A DNA stretch of 64,000 nt from assembly GCA_003116875.1 (NCBI GenBank), contig BCKT01000019.1:1-64000 (forward strand). Reading direction: 5' to 3'. The position numbers and the translations under genes are program-made. This DNA comes from Takashimella koratensis. Lineage: Eukaryota > Basidiomycota > Tremellomycetes > Trichosporonales > Tetragoniomycetaceae. Shown here one piece after another: positions 22,601-32,392 of the stretch; the stretch's first letter is position 1, and each line of letters begins with the position of its first letter. The notes beneath the pieces are model-generated. The model had not been told where the DNA came from. It saw only the letters and a program-made list of their open reading frames with translations, and did not search any database.

Positions 22601-23712
22601 ATGTCTGTTGCCCGCCGATCTGGTCATCCTCTTGCCACCTCACTATTTAGGCGTAATGAGGGAGGCGATAGTAACGCTTGGCTATTTCTCGCTGATGACA
22701 AGGAGACTGAATATGGTCTTGCAGTATTGGTGTCGGTCAATCACAAGGGTACCCAAGAGGATTTCATTCACGACTTCTCGGTATCACCGTATGTCGTACA
22801 TAAGAATAGTGTCGGCGATGATGAAAACATCAAGTCACTTCCTGAAGCGCTTTTTGATGTTGCCGGATCGCTGCATGACGAACTTTGCAGGATTGCGACG
22901 GTGAGCCGGTCACAATCGCTGATACTGACGCACAGTAGCCCTTTCCCAAAACCGGTGTCGCCGATCCCGTTGGGACAGAGACGCTATACGAAACAATCAG
23001 CAATGTCATCTCAACAACCAATAAATTCCTGAGAAATAGAGCTCACCTCACAGCGGCCGAGGAACCGGTAGCCGCCGAGAAATCAGTACTAGCTGATGAA
23101 CCAGCACCCTCCGATTGGTTTCCTCAGGTCATCACCGTTGGGATTCTTGACGTTGGTGTGGACTCGTATGCCCCTGACACAACGCCGACTATCATTGTCG
23201 GAATCGGCGGAGAGACTTTTGACGCATCATCAACTTCACCTGCTTTTCGCGCTGAAAGCATGTTTGACGAGCTGGTCTTGATGCAATTTGCTCGATCGGT
23301 TTCAAAGCGGCTCGATTCGCGGTCAGAGGATGCTCAACAAGCGTTGGAGGATCACTACTTCCCCAATGATGTTGTCAGTTCTCTGGTGGAGGGAGACACT
23401 CGCGACACGTCTGACGAAGCAAAACTGGTCCTCGATTTCGTGAACAAGCAGGTGCTATTGGAGTCCATGTCTATTCCGAGGGCGGAAAGTGTGACCGTGC
23501 AGACCACAGCGTTGGCTCGAGGGGATGTGATCCCTGACGCAGTCCTGACGACATCTCGTCTCGTGTACCGGGCGCGGCTCAAGTGGCCTTTCAGTGGAGT
23601 GGAGCGAGAAATTGAAGCGAAATTGCCTGAGTCGTCAGATGAAGGGGAGGAGGAGATCGAGGAGGATGATGCGGAGTCGATCGCTCTCAGTGCAGACGGT
23701 GATCTGGTATGA
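22601..23712 (+). CDS. Orphan array gene 1 (family J)
   Basis: Exons 22601-22900 and 22939-23712 give 357 residues. Splicing the 38-bp intron (acceptor CAGTAG) restores a frame that aligns with the next gene from end to end. Examples are IATPFPKTGVADPVGTETL against IATPFPSCSSVNPLGTEEL, SDWFPQVITVGILDVGV against PSWFPHIITLGVLDLGV, and the identical SLVEGDTRDTS / PLVEGDTRDTS block. The acidic C-terminal tail ends ALSADGDLV, like ALGEDGEVV in the neighbour. There is no signal peptide or membrane segment, so it is probably intracellular. I recognise no known domain. Codon use is more relaxed than in MET5 next door. Start ATG chosen because the N-terminus aligns from there. Confidence 0.82.
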
Positions 23713-24135
23713 ACCCGGGACAGACTATACATGCGCGAGCGAGATGCCGTGTCGCCACCACCCGATGCTACTTTATGTAACTGCATAATGCTGCGGTCTG
23801 AGGATCTGTACTGAGCCTTGAAGTCTGATACAGCTTTGCCCTCCTTCATTATCCTCTAAACTTTACAGTTCTACTCCTACCTCTGACGGTTACGCTCTCG
23901 GACAGCTCAGCTTACATAAATTGCACTGGTGTGGAACGAGGAGCGCAAGTGTGGACTGTTTCAGCCAGCCTGATGTGAGCCAGGGCGACCAGTCCTTTCC
24001 TCGTAAAAGGAATTTGAGCGCCAGCGACTCTCACAACAGAGACCCTTTGTAGCATTGGCTGTTTCAAAATTCAAATCAAACACATGAAAAGAACTCTTTC
24101 TGTACTCGTCACTCAGGCTGCCGGTTTGTATTGAG

Positions 24136-24142
24136 ATATAAA
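24136..24142 (+). promoter_or_regulatory. TATA box of orphan array gene 2
   Basis: TATAAAG lies about 80 bp upstream of the ATG at 24221, at a spacing similar to other TATA boxes in the window. Confidence 0.45.
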
Positions 24143-24220
24143 GTGATTAATGACTGGGTGGCAAACTCATTTCCCACACTTTGAAACATTTCCCAGCTGC
24201 ACTGACGTCCACATACCATC

Positions 24221-25264
24221 ATGTCCGGTACTGACCCCTCAGATTATATCCTCGCTTCATCACTTCTTCCACGAGGTGAAACCGATGCGTGGATGTTTTT
24301 ATCCTCTGAGAATACAGCCAAGTTTGGCTTAGCAGTAGTAGTCTCGGTCAACCAGCCCGATACTCGAGAAAGTTTCATCCATGATATCTCAGTAACCCCC
24401 TATGGCATTCAAGCAAATGCCGCGGGGAGTTCGACATCGTTCCATGAAGATCTAACTCACCTCGCCAAATTACTCCATGATGAGCTTCGCTCGATCGCTA
24501 CGGTGAGCAGATCACAACTCTCTCAAGCTGAAGGAAAACAGCCGTTCCCTAGTTGCAGCAGCGTCAATCCTCTTGGAACGGAAGAGCTCAACAACGTGAT
24601 CAACAGCCTGACAGCCAAGGCTAACGCTTTCTTAAGAGACAAAGCCGGCTTGACAGATGCTGAGCGATCGGTAACACCTCCTTCCTGGTTTCCTCACATC
24701 ATTACCCTTGGTGTGCTTGATCTTGGCGTGTCTTTGCACGATCCCGAGGCGTCTCTCGATATCTTTGTCGGGATCGGAGGAGACACATTTTCTGATCCGT
24801 CCCCGGCACCTACATTCCGCGCAGAAGCTGGTTGGGAGAATCTGTTGGGATTTGCCAAGTCGGTCACAGAGAAGCTCAAATCGCAGTCGGACGAGCTGCA
24901 GCAAGCTTTGAAGAGCCATTATATTGCCAGTAACATCAGAGGGCCACTGGTGGAAGGAGACACTCGCGATACGTCGGGCGATACCAAGTTGGTTCTAGAT
25001 TTCGTATACAAGCACGTTCTGTTGGAATCTATGGAGGGCGGAGTTGATATAATCACCGTTGAGACGACAGCTTTGGACAAGGGTGATGTAGATCCCACCG
25101 AAGTCCTGACAATGTCGCGTTTAGTTTTCCGAGACCAGCTTGAGTACCCTTTCAAAGAGGTAGAGTACGTGATTGAAGGGGGCTCGGCGTCTTCACATGA
25201 AGGCGATGACGAGGACGAGGATACTACGTCGGCTGCTCTCGGGGAAGACGGAGAAGTGGTGTGA
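24221..25264 (+). CDS. Orphan array gene 2 (family J)
   Basis: The gene can be read as one uninterrupted 347-residue frame. Its paralogues at 22601 and 28305 have an intron at the matching place, and here GTGAGC (24503) to AACAG (24541) forms a 39-nt intron whose removal improves the alignment and leaves 334 residues. Because it is 3n long with no stop, both forms are translatable. Shared features with gene 1 are GLAVVVSVNQ, LLHDELRSIAT, SWFPHIITLG, FVGIGGDTF, VEGDTRDTS, the LDFVYKHVLLESM helix and an acidic Asp/Glu-rich tail ending DGEVV. No known domain, signal peptide or membrane segment. Confidence 0.85.
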   Translation: MSGTDPSDYILASSLLPRGETDAWMFLSSENTAKFGLAVVVSVNQPDTRESFIHDISVTPYGIQANAAGSSTSFHEDLTHLAKLLHDELRSIATVSRSQLSQAEGKQPFPSCSSVNPLGTEELNNVINSLTAKANAFLRDKAGLTDAERSVTPPSWFPHIITLGVLDLGVSLHDPEASLDIFVGIGGDTFSDPSPAPTFRAEAGWENLLGFAKSVTEKLKSQSDELQQALKSHYIASNIRGPLVEGDTRDTSGDTKLVLDFVYKHVLLESMEGGVDIITVETTALDKGDVDPTEVLTMSRLVFRDQLEYPFKEVEYVIEGGSASSHEGDDEDEDTTSAALGEDGEVV

Positions 25265-25670
25265 GCTGCTGGGAAACATCCCTTGATACTCCCACACGTA
25301 TCCCTTTCTCCCCTATTGATGCGAGCCTCCAATCCCTATGCACCTTGACCGCCAGTGAACAATCCTGCAGAAAACTGGTATAGGTCGAAGCTCTCGATGT
25401 CTCAGTGTTCCGGAGAATAAATCTAGACAACGGACGACATTCCAGAGGAGAAAGGAAGAGTCTGTGAAACATAGTCAAAACGGAGAGCCGGATGACCGAC
25501 GACATGGTCACCTTTCAGTCATGCGACAGCTGAAAGCAGGGTTCACCCTTGCCCGCCTTGCCGCAAAGTCGTATTCCGAAACACCGGCGGTCTTGAAGCA
25601 CCTTTTCAAGACAGATAAGAGTACGAGATGTCATGAGCTGCCAGCCCAACGTTTCCCACTATCGTTAACA

Positions 25671-26489
25671 ATGGCGACACTTACGGCAAATCCCACCACC
25701 TACGGAGAGCTTCCGGATTGTTATATCTTCCTCGAAGAGAATGATAACAATCCCGGCGTTGTCACCAGCTGCTCCGTTTACCACTTCAACGAAGACCGAA
25801 GTCAGCGCAAGTTTGCGGAAACGATTGCCAAAGAGTTGCCCGGTTGGTTCCAAGCTACTCAGCCATGGACGAGGGAACAGGCGATCACCATCGCCAAGCA
25901 GGCAGTGGAGCTAGGTGCGTGGGACAAACTTTATTCTACTCCCTGGTTTGCAGCGCGGATCGTCAATGAGACCTCCTCTTCTGGTCTAACAGCGCAATAT
26001 CCGACTCTGCAATGCGTAGCATCCACCGGAGATGCAACGTCAACCAGAGACTATGACGAGGTGGAAGACTTTACCCAAGAGATCCCCTCTGGAACAGATC
26101 TATGGCATGAGTGGGTTGCTTACCCTCGCCTTTCCGTATGGTTTGGCAGCTCTGAAAATGGTCTGTCCACGCATCTCGAAGTGACCCATCAAGAAGATTG
26201 TTCCGATAGGGAACAGCAATTCGGTGATTATATATCCTCAGTCGGGGAAAAGTTGTTGAGGACGAACGAGGCTATTAAGAGCAGACCTCCTACTGAGGAC
26301 GAAGTTGTTCAAGCTGCCAAGAAGGTAATATCTAGCGTTTGGAATGACTATCCCAAAATGCGTCGCTTCAGCGTCGTCATTGCTCCCGAAGATAAACGCA
26401 CTATCGATCCAAAAGGCCAATTCATACTCGAGAGCGACAATATCAAGACTTTTTCCTATGCCAATAGGCAGGGAGAGGAGGTTGGGTGA
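25671..26489 (+). CDS. Orphan array gene 3 (family M)
   Basis: Single exon of 272 residues from the ATG at 25671. An in-frame ATG at 25521 exists but the paralogue starts at the later site. It aligns with the next locus (26936-27745) in two blocks: LPDCYIFLEE / IPDCYILFES near the N-terminus, and THLEVTHQEDCSDREQQFG / LYLEVTHLSDCADREEQFG in the second half. The C-terminal blocks WNDYPKMRRFSVVIAP and FSYANRQ also recur in altered form in the gene at 30108 (WEMFPKTRGYVVAVD, YGYLDYQ), suggesting a distant common ancestor. Nothing links it to a known family; likely cytosolic or nuclear. Confidence 0.77.
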   Translation: MATLTANPTTYGELPDCYIFLEENDNNPGVVTSCSVYHFNEDRSQRKFAETIAKELPGWFQATQPWTREQAITIAKQAVELGAWDKLYSTPWFAARIVNETSSSGLTAQYPTLQCVASTGDATSTRDYDEVEDFTQEIPSGTDLWHEWVAYPRLSVWFGSSENGLSTHLEVTHQEDCSDREQQFGDYISSVGEKLLRTNEAIKSRPPTEDEVVQAAKKVISSVWNDYPKMRRFSVVIAPEDKRTIDPKGQFILESDNIKTFSYANRQGEEVG

Positions 26490-26935
26490 ATTGACAATGG
26501 CTCCAACCGGCGCTCTGTGGCAATCTTGTAGAGCCCAGTATGAGATACAGCCGAGTTTAGTCACCGGTAGCAGTATGAGGAGATGCGAAGGGCATCTGAG
26601 CTTACCTGATCCATTGTGATACAGCGACAAAGGGTCGCACACGGATTAGTGTGGTGAAGCGGCCGTGCTATGTCACGAGCTAGATCATCGGAGCAAAACG
26701 GATTGCGAGAGCAGATGCCTCTCATTCAGACAAAAATTGTCATCATGAGAACAAGTGTCCTTCCATTCTAGCTCATCCTTTGATTAACGATTTCCCACCA
26801 AGATGTGCTCCTTTGCAATGATAAGCGATCCCAAAGGTGGACGATCACTGCGGCAGCCGTGCGCATGGATTTAAAAGCTCAATACCCTCCAGATGTAAAG
26901 CACCCCCTTCTCTCCAACCTCATTATAACCATACC

Positions 26936-27745
26936 ATGTCCGGTATTATTGGCCAATCGCGTCTCCGAATCCCCGACTGTTACATTCTCTTCGAGAGTGA
27001 CCGGGGGAACTCTGATCTTGTATCCAGAACTGCTGTCTTTCATTTCAATGTGGATAAAGATCAAGACAGCTGGGCAAAGGATGTATGTGACAAATTGTCT
27101 ATTCTCATGCCATCGGAACCCGTAGACAAGCAATCGGCTTTTCTAACGGCCACGCAAGCGATGGAGACTTTGTGGAAGGAAGACATCGCCTCTCGATGAT
27201 TTGGTGCTAGCATGCTCGCTGAAAACAACTTGACATCACTCTCTAACAAACCCTCATCTCTAATATGCGTTGGCGTGACGAACGGCAAACTCGACTCGAG
27301 TCTTTTCCATGGTGGAGGAGCTGAATCCGACGTCCCGGTTGGATTTGACTTTTGGCATCCGTGGCAAAAGTTTCCACGTGTCTCAGCTTGGGTGCGTGGC
27401 CCGCCTCAAGCGCTCTATCTCGAGGTGACGCACCTGAGCGACTGTGCAGATAGGGAGGAGCAATTTGGATCTCTACTAAGTGCACGATGTACACAAGCCC
27501 TGCGCGACTCTCAGATTCGATCAGGGCAAACCCTTGCAGAGGCCGATTGTATCGATATCGTCAAGACTTCCATGATGCTCACCCTCTGGCAAGAGCACCC
27601 TGAGATGCGTATGTTCGGGGTCCTGATCTCCCCTGACAGGGATTGTGCCCCGACTGGAGACGAACCGTTCATGCCATGCGTACCGGGTAGGCAATCATAC
27701 TCTTATGCCTGTACGATGGAAGCGAGGGATAATGAGCATGCTTAG
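26936..27745 (+). pseudogene. Orphan array gene 4 (family M) with one in-frame TGA
   Basis: The frame from the ATG at 26936 to the stop at 27745 is colinear with gene 3 over its whole length, except for a single TGA at 27197-27199. There gene 3 has a Trp codon (TPWFAARI against SR-stop-FGASM), so the simplest history is one TGG to TGA change. No frameshift is present and sequence on both sides is still well conserved, so inactivation looks recent. Programmed readthrough or a base error is possible: the bases after the stop (TTTGG) are not the CTA that favours readthrough. The start ATGTCCGGTA is identical to that of gene 2. Confidence 0.7.
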
Positions 27746-28304
27746 AGCTCTGCGAGGTAATGCCGCCTTCAGTGCTCCATGCTGGATGGTAGTGGGCAGA
27801 GGATGATGTATCTCGAGACAGTTAGAGCGGGTCTGCTTGAAGGCTGCATTACGCATGAGCTTTTGTGTATCTTGCCGCATAGGCAAAGGATATATGCAAC
27901 TGGTATTTGGCACTTCAGCCAACTTTGAGTCGCTTAGTAGCTTCCAGCGCTTCGAATTGCCCTTTGGCGCATGTGCACCGTCCAACCGCAGACCTCGCCC
28001 ATGCGTGCGCCGGATCCACCTCTGACATTGTCTCCCCGCAGGCCTCGGCCCACTCCAGACAGATGGCATCGGCCGACGTCCACTAACACCGTGGACTTCC
28101 TTTGGCAGCTCGACACGTAACATACCTTTGACAAGCACTTATCCTTTCTGCGCGGAGTAGAGAGGCGAGCCAGCAAACATCTGAACTCACAACCGGCTTC
28201 CTACGTTATCAAGGGTGATCGAGGGAGACTCTGTGTCATCCTCTTTCTCTATATCTTCTCTGGTCTTCGAGAAGCAAGCCAACGGTGAAGGGTTTCTAGC
28301 ACAC
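27746..28304. other. Intergenic region in the orphan array
   Basis: No gene is supported. An open stretch runs from 28215 into the next gene but begins without ATG. Confidence 0.4.
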
Positions 28305-29462
28305 ATGGAACTTCCTCTAAATGCTCTACTCAATCGCAACCTCCCCGTCCATGACGATATTCCCACCGCTGCGACTTCTCGTTCTAACGACAACGCCCCC
28401 GGGTTGGCAATCATAGTTTATTTACAACGCCAAGAGGGAAGTGAGAACACCGTTGACGATCTCGAAGTGCTACAAACTGGGGACATCCCCGATGCCTCCG
28501 AGACCGACTTGAGTGACGCTACTCTCCTCATTCAAACTCTCCACGACGCTTTGACCGAACTCTCACTAGTGAGTTCAATCCATCAGTCGTGTGCTTATCT
28601 TTAGCCGGTTGGGGCTACGTTCGACCAAGTGTTTACACAGACTCGCGCTATCTCTGAGCGAGTTTTGAACCGATGCATGATGGACTACCCTGAAGACTTT
28701 GACGGAGTTCTCGCCTCCTGGCTTCCAAAAACGCTCTCAATCTGTCTTCATAATCAGATCACCAATAGTGACGTCCCCCTCGTGACCGTAGGAGTCGTAA
28801 GGCAAACGTGGGAAGGTGCTTCGGCTCCATTGTCCTTCCAAGTCAAGATTACCAGGGACGAGGAATTGGCACGGCCGATGTTCAGTCAGGAATTAGAAAC
28901 GCGTTTGACTAAGACGTCAGAGTTGTTTGAATGGCCCGATGACGCATTAATTCCGGGATCCACCATCACCCATTCAGTTGCCAACTTTGTTTTCCAAAAC
29001 CTCATCCCACGTCTTGACGACCTGTTTTCACGTTTTGAAGGTCGCAGGGCTTTATGTGTTGATGTCGTCTCGGAGAAGGAATTCATCGGCGTCAAAGGAG
29101 ATGAGCAATCGTGTTCATTGCAAATCGTCGAGTTCAGGACTTTTGACACTTGGAATGAGGATGGTCGTGTAGCTTTCGTCCCATCTTCAGCTTCCCAATC
29201 GATAGCCTCTACTGCGATGTACCTACCAGTGTACTGTTGCAGGACCCGCATGTCGTGTGGGATCGTGATCTTTGGAATGAACGAGGGAAGAGCAGCGGGC
29301 GCGACGTGGAGCTTCGCTTTCCTGGTTCCCATGAACCTGACAACTGGGAGGCAGAGAGGTCCAAGATCGGTGTTGGGAGTGTTTGGGAGTGTTTCCCCGC
29401 GACTCGTCAATTCGTCGTCAAAATCGATTCCTCTGCTGGACTGGTACTCCCAAATTCGATGA
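28305..29462 (+). CDS. Orphan array gene 5 (family J, diverged), running into a remnant
   Basis: Exons 28305-28568 and 28605-29462 encode up to 373 residues. The 36-bp intron sits at the same place as in genes 1 and 2. Correspondences are PGLAIIVYLQ with FGLAVVVSVN, TLHDALTELSL with LLHDELRSIAT, LASWLPKTLSI with PPSWFPHIITL, and CSLQIVEFRTFDTW with LTMSRLVFRDQLEY. Family similarity ends near 29170. After that the frame continues for about 95 codons through sequence that, in another frame, belongs to a family-L remnant, so the native stop was probably lost and the tail is artefactual. Unknown function; the ATG was chosen because it matches the start of the paralogues. Confidence 0.65.
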
Positions 29463-29617
29463 GCTCTACCCGAGTTCATACCGTTCCCAAACGCTCGATA
29501 GGGGACCAACCGACGGAGGAGAAGTACAGCTACCTCGATTACGTGAATGATCGTTCGGGACGTTGGAAACTCTTCCAGGACGGTGTCATGATCAAGACTG
29601 AAAGTGTCGAGGATTGA
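29186..29617 (+). pseudogene. 5'-truncated copy of the 30108-31100 orphan gene (family L)
   Basis: A frame open from about 29159 to 29617 encodes the C-terminal 40% of a protein related to the gene at 30108. Paired blocks are VPTSVLLQDPHVVWDRDLW / LPTEVILQRDVVWDHIRG, WEAERSKIGVGSVWECFPAT / WERERGKITVGWMWEMFPKT, and YSYLDYVNDRSGRWKLF / YGYLDYQKDKAAKRWEV. The N-terminal 200 residues are missing. It overlaps the end of gene 5 in a different frame, and I find no splice sites of the right phase to join the two. Most likely a fragment left by unequal recombination. Confidence 0.65.
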
Positions 29618-30107
29618 TATGTCCGAGGTGTAGAGCACTGCCTTTCCTTCATGCTACGCGGTCAGTCTCGTGTGATACTGATCGTCGCACCAGTTACGTT
29701 TCAGTACCCCATCAATCCGTACAGAGTCTGTCTCATAGATCACGATGGGCTGTTGAATCTTCGACAGCCTGTATTTGGCTCGTTCTCACAGACATGAGGA
29801 AAATGCTCCTTTTGACTCCGACTTGGCAGCCACACTTGCACTCATGGCCGATATCTGTCTTGACTCTCACCCGTCGCGTTCAGCCAGCTTGCTGCCTTTC
29901 GAGCCCAGTCATTGAGATAAAGGATATAATACCTCCTTTCCAGTCAAGCTGAGATGGAAATGTTTACAGTCTCCGACTCATAGGTCAACCACTGGGACGC
30001 TCTCCCCCGGCACTGCATTCCCACCCACAAAACAAGTCTTCCCATCAACCTCATCGCCACTCTATTCCTGTTCTTGACCCATCTCACTGCACAAACTCTC
30101 AATCAAC

Positions 30108-31100
30108 ATGTCCGAATCAGCCACCACAACCGATGTCGTCCCCGATATCGTCGTCTCGCTGGAGAAGGGTGACGACGGCGAATACGTCGCTGGATTTCAA
30201 GTCTTTACCGTCTCGCAGAGCTTTCCGGCTTGGCACTCTGTCGCGACGACCAAGTTCGGCCAACTCGTTCATGTGGCCTTGGGAGTATCCATGGACTTCC
30301 TTCGCCTTCTCGGTCCCATCACCAAACAATTCGCCCACAAACATGTCGAGGAATTTTTCCCCAGGCTTTGGTCAACGCCGGGTGGCGGACGATACACCCG
30401 CTTCAGAGTGCAGGTCAGCGAACACGACGCAAACACGAAGCTCGAAGAGGAGTTTCCCGATCTTGAGGAAGTGATACCGGGGATGGGAACTCGTGGGAGC
30501 GGTGTTTCAAACAGCGACGACGTAGAGATGAGTGAACGGAAGCAGTTCAGCAACGATCTGAACACGTTGATTCATCAGACCAAACTGCCGCTGCCAATTG
30601 ACCAGATTTGTCACCCGACCGGCAGCGACATTCCTCGTTTCGCCGTGACCTCCGGGACCGAGCCGTCCAAGCGCTATGCAGTGTCTCAGGTTGTTGGGAC
30701 CGAAAGTCACGGAATGACCGCCCTCGAGCTTGCATTCGGCCGGACGATCGATCGAGTTATAAATTCGACCCTCCCAACTGAAGTGATACTTCAGCGCGAC
30801 GTGGTATGGGACCATATTCGTGGGCAAACGCTTTGGGAACGTGAAGAGGGGGGGACTCTTCGAGCTGCGGTATCGAATGAGGAATGGGAGCGGGAAAGGG
30901 GGAAGATCACCGTCGGTTGGATGTGGGAGATGTTCCCCAAGACGCGGGGCTACGTCGTGGCCGTCGACTCCAAGAGCAGGGACACGCAAGAAGGTGAGGC
31001 TGAGACTACGCGAGTTCCGTACGGTTACCTCGATTACCAAAAGGACAAGGCCGCGAAGCGATGGGAGGTTGGTCCGGTCAGAGCTACGTCAGTCGAGTAA
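30108..31100 (+). CDS. Orphan array gene 6 (family L, full length)
   Basis: Single exon of 330 residues from the ATG at 30108. No known domain, signal peptide or membrane segment. The N-terminal strand-like segment (VVPDIVVSLEKGDDGEY) and the C-terminal blocks WMWEMFPKTRGYVVAVD and YGYLDY echo the layout of the family M proteins (LPDCYIFLEE, WNDYPKMRRFSVVI, FSYAN), although overall identity looks low. A truncated relative lies directly upstream. It is the last plus-strand gene before the minus-strand aldolase, 120 bp from its stop. Function unknown. Confidence 0.77.
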   Translation: MSESATTTDVVPDIVVSLEKGDDGEYVAGFQVFTVSQSFPAWHSVATTKFGQLVHVALGVSMDFLRLLGPITKQFAHKHVEEFFPRLWSTPGGGRYTRFRVQVSEHDANTKLEEEFPDLEEVIPGMGTRGSGVSNSDDVEMSERKQFSNDLNTLIHQTKLPLPIDQICHPTGSDIPRFAVTSGTEPSKRYAVSQVVGTESHGMTALELAFGRTIDRVINSTLPTEVILQRDVVWDHIRGQTLWEREEGGTLRAAVSNEEWERERGKITVGWMWEMFPKTRGYVVAVDSKSRDTQEGEAETTRVPYGYLDYQKDKAAKRWEVGPVRATSVE

Positions 31101-31219
31101 AGGCTCATCTCTTCGATGTGATTATCAGTTCTAGTACATTTGCCCAATCCGTCAGTACCTCGTTGCCCGAGTCAGTCTCAAATCACATCTGATGCATGCC
31201 TTGAACCCATCCTAAACCT

Positions 31220-32392
31220 CTAAGGAAGGGACGACTCAAAGGCCCAGTCCTCTTTGAGCTCGGTCTCGACCATGACACGAACGGACTCGGTGAGGGCGCC
31301 GAGGGGGAGACGGGCCTTGCCGCCGAGCCCGGGCTGGACGAAGAAGTCGAGAGCGTGTTTCTGGCAAAGTCAGCAAGAGTCCAGCCTTGTCTATCCTAGT
31401 ACTCACGGTACCCTGGATGCCGGCCTTGACGATGATAAAGTCGCTGCGGGCAACGCGGTCCTGGAGGGTGAGGGCCTCGGCCATGGCAGCGGCGTCGCCC
31501 TTGAGGCCAGCGAGGGCGCAGTCGTAGAGACGACGAATGGTCTTGGGGAAGACGTTGCCGGTACCGGTGATGCAGCCCTGGTGGCGGGCGACGAGGGCCG
31601 GGAGGAGCCTGGGTGTCAGGGAGGTACAAAAAGGGCTGCTTACGACTCGGAGAAGCCCGGGAGGACCTGGAACTGGCCAGTCTCGGTGACGCTGGTGAGA
31701 GCCGACGAGTGCTTGGCGAGGTACTCGGGGGTCTGGGTGTGGGCAGCAAGACGCTGGCCCTTGCCGATCATGGCGCAGGTGAGCTTGGCACCGAAGCAGT
31801 TGGGGTGCTCGGCGAGCTCGATGAGCTCGTCAGAGTTGAGGTCGATACCGGCGGCAGCGCCCCTGGTTCGTCAGCGGGGATCAAGAAGCTAACTCACGGG
31901 AAGTTGTAGATCATAACGGGGAGGGGGGAAGCGTCCATGACCTGCTTGAAAAAGTCGATGATCGCCTTGCGGTCACGGCCCATGGCGAAAGCAAAGTAGC
32001 CGGGGCAGATGACAATCGAGTGGGTCGCACCGGCCTCGGCAGCGTCGCGGGCAATCTCGATGGTAGTGGCTGCCGAGCCACCGCCAGTGCCGACGAGGAG
32101 AGGGTAGTTGGGGAAACCAGCGGCGTCGAGGGCCTTGCGACCAGTCGCGACGATCGCCTTGCGCTCCGGGGCAGAGAGGTGCGAGGCTGGGTGAGTTAGT
32201 AAGGACGGTAAAGGGCAACTCATCGCAAGACTCACCCTCGCCGTTGGTACCGAGGAGGACGATGCCGACGCGCGCCTTGGCGAGACGGACGACCTGAGTC
32301 GCGAGCGCGGCGTGGTCGATAGAGTCGTCGGCCTTGAAAGGGGTGGTGAGGGGGACGGAAACGCCGTTGGACCAGAGCTTGGAGGAGGTCAT
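31220..32392 (-). CDS. DHDPS/NanA-family aldolase (2-keto-3-deoxy sugar acid aldolase type)
   Basis: Five exons (32236-32392, 31898-32186, 31644-31862, 31407-31608, 31220-31360) give 335 residues, one TIM barrel of the dihydrodipicolinate synthase family. GTNGEG is the GTTGE-type pyruvate-binding loop, YNFPGAAAGIDL carries the conserved Tyr, and CFGAKLT carries the Schiff-base Lys. Fungal members are usually class I aldolases acting on 2-keto-3-deoxy sugar acids or 4-hydroxy-2-oxoglutarate, because fungi make lysine by the aminoadipate route and lack true DHDPS. Together with galactonate dehydratase at 10.2 kb it could complete conversion of galactonate to pyruvate and glyceraldehyde. Exact substrate is inferred, not shown. 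Confidence 0.93.

Noticed and set aside
28305..29617. One long spliced gene joining array gene 5 and the family-L remnant
   Set aside because: Joining needs a phase change of two bases, and no donor of the right phase with normal sequence exists between 29100 and 29190.
31220..32392. True dihydrodipicolinate synthase for lysine synthesis
   Set aside because: Fungi make lysine through aminoadipate; the family match is better explained as a 2-keto-3-deoxy acid or hydroxy-oxoglutarate aldolase.
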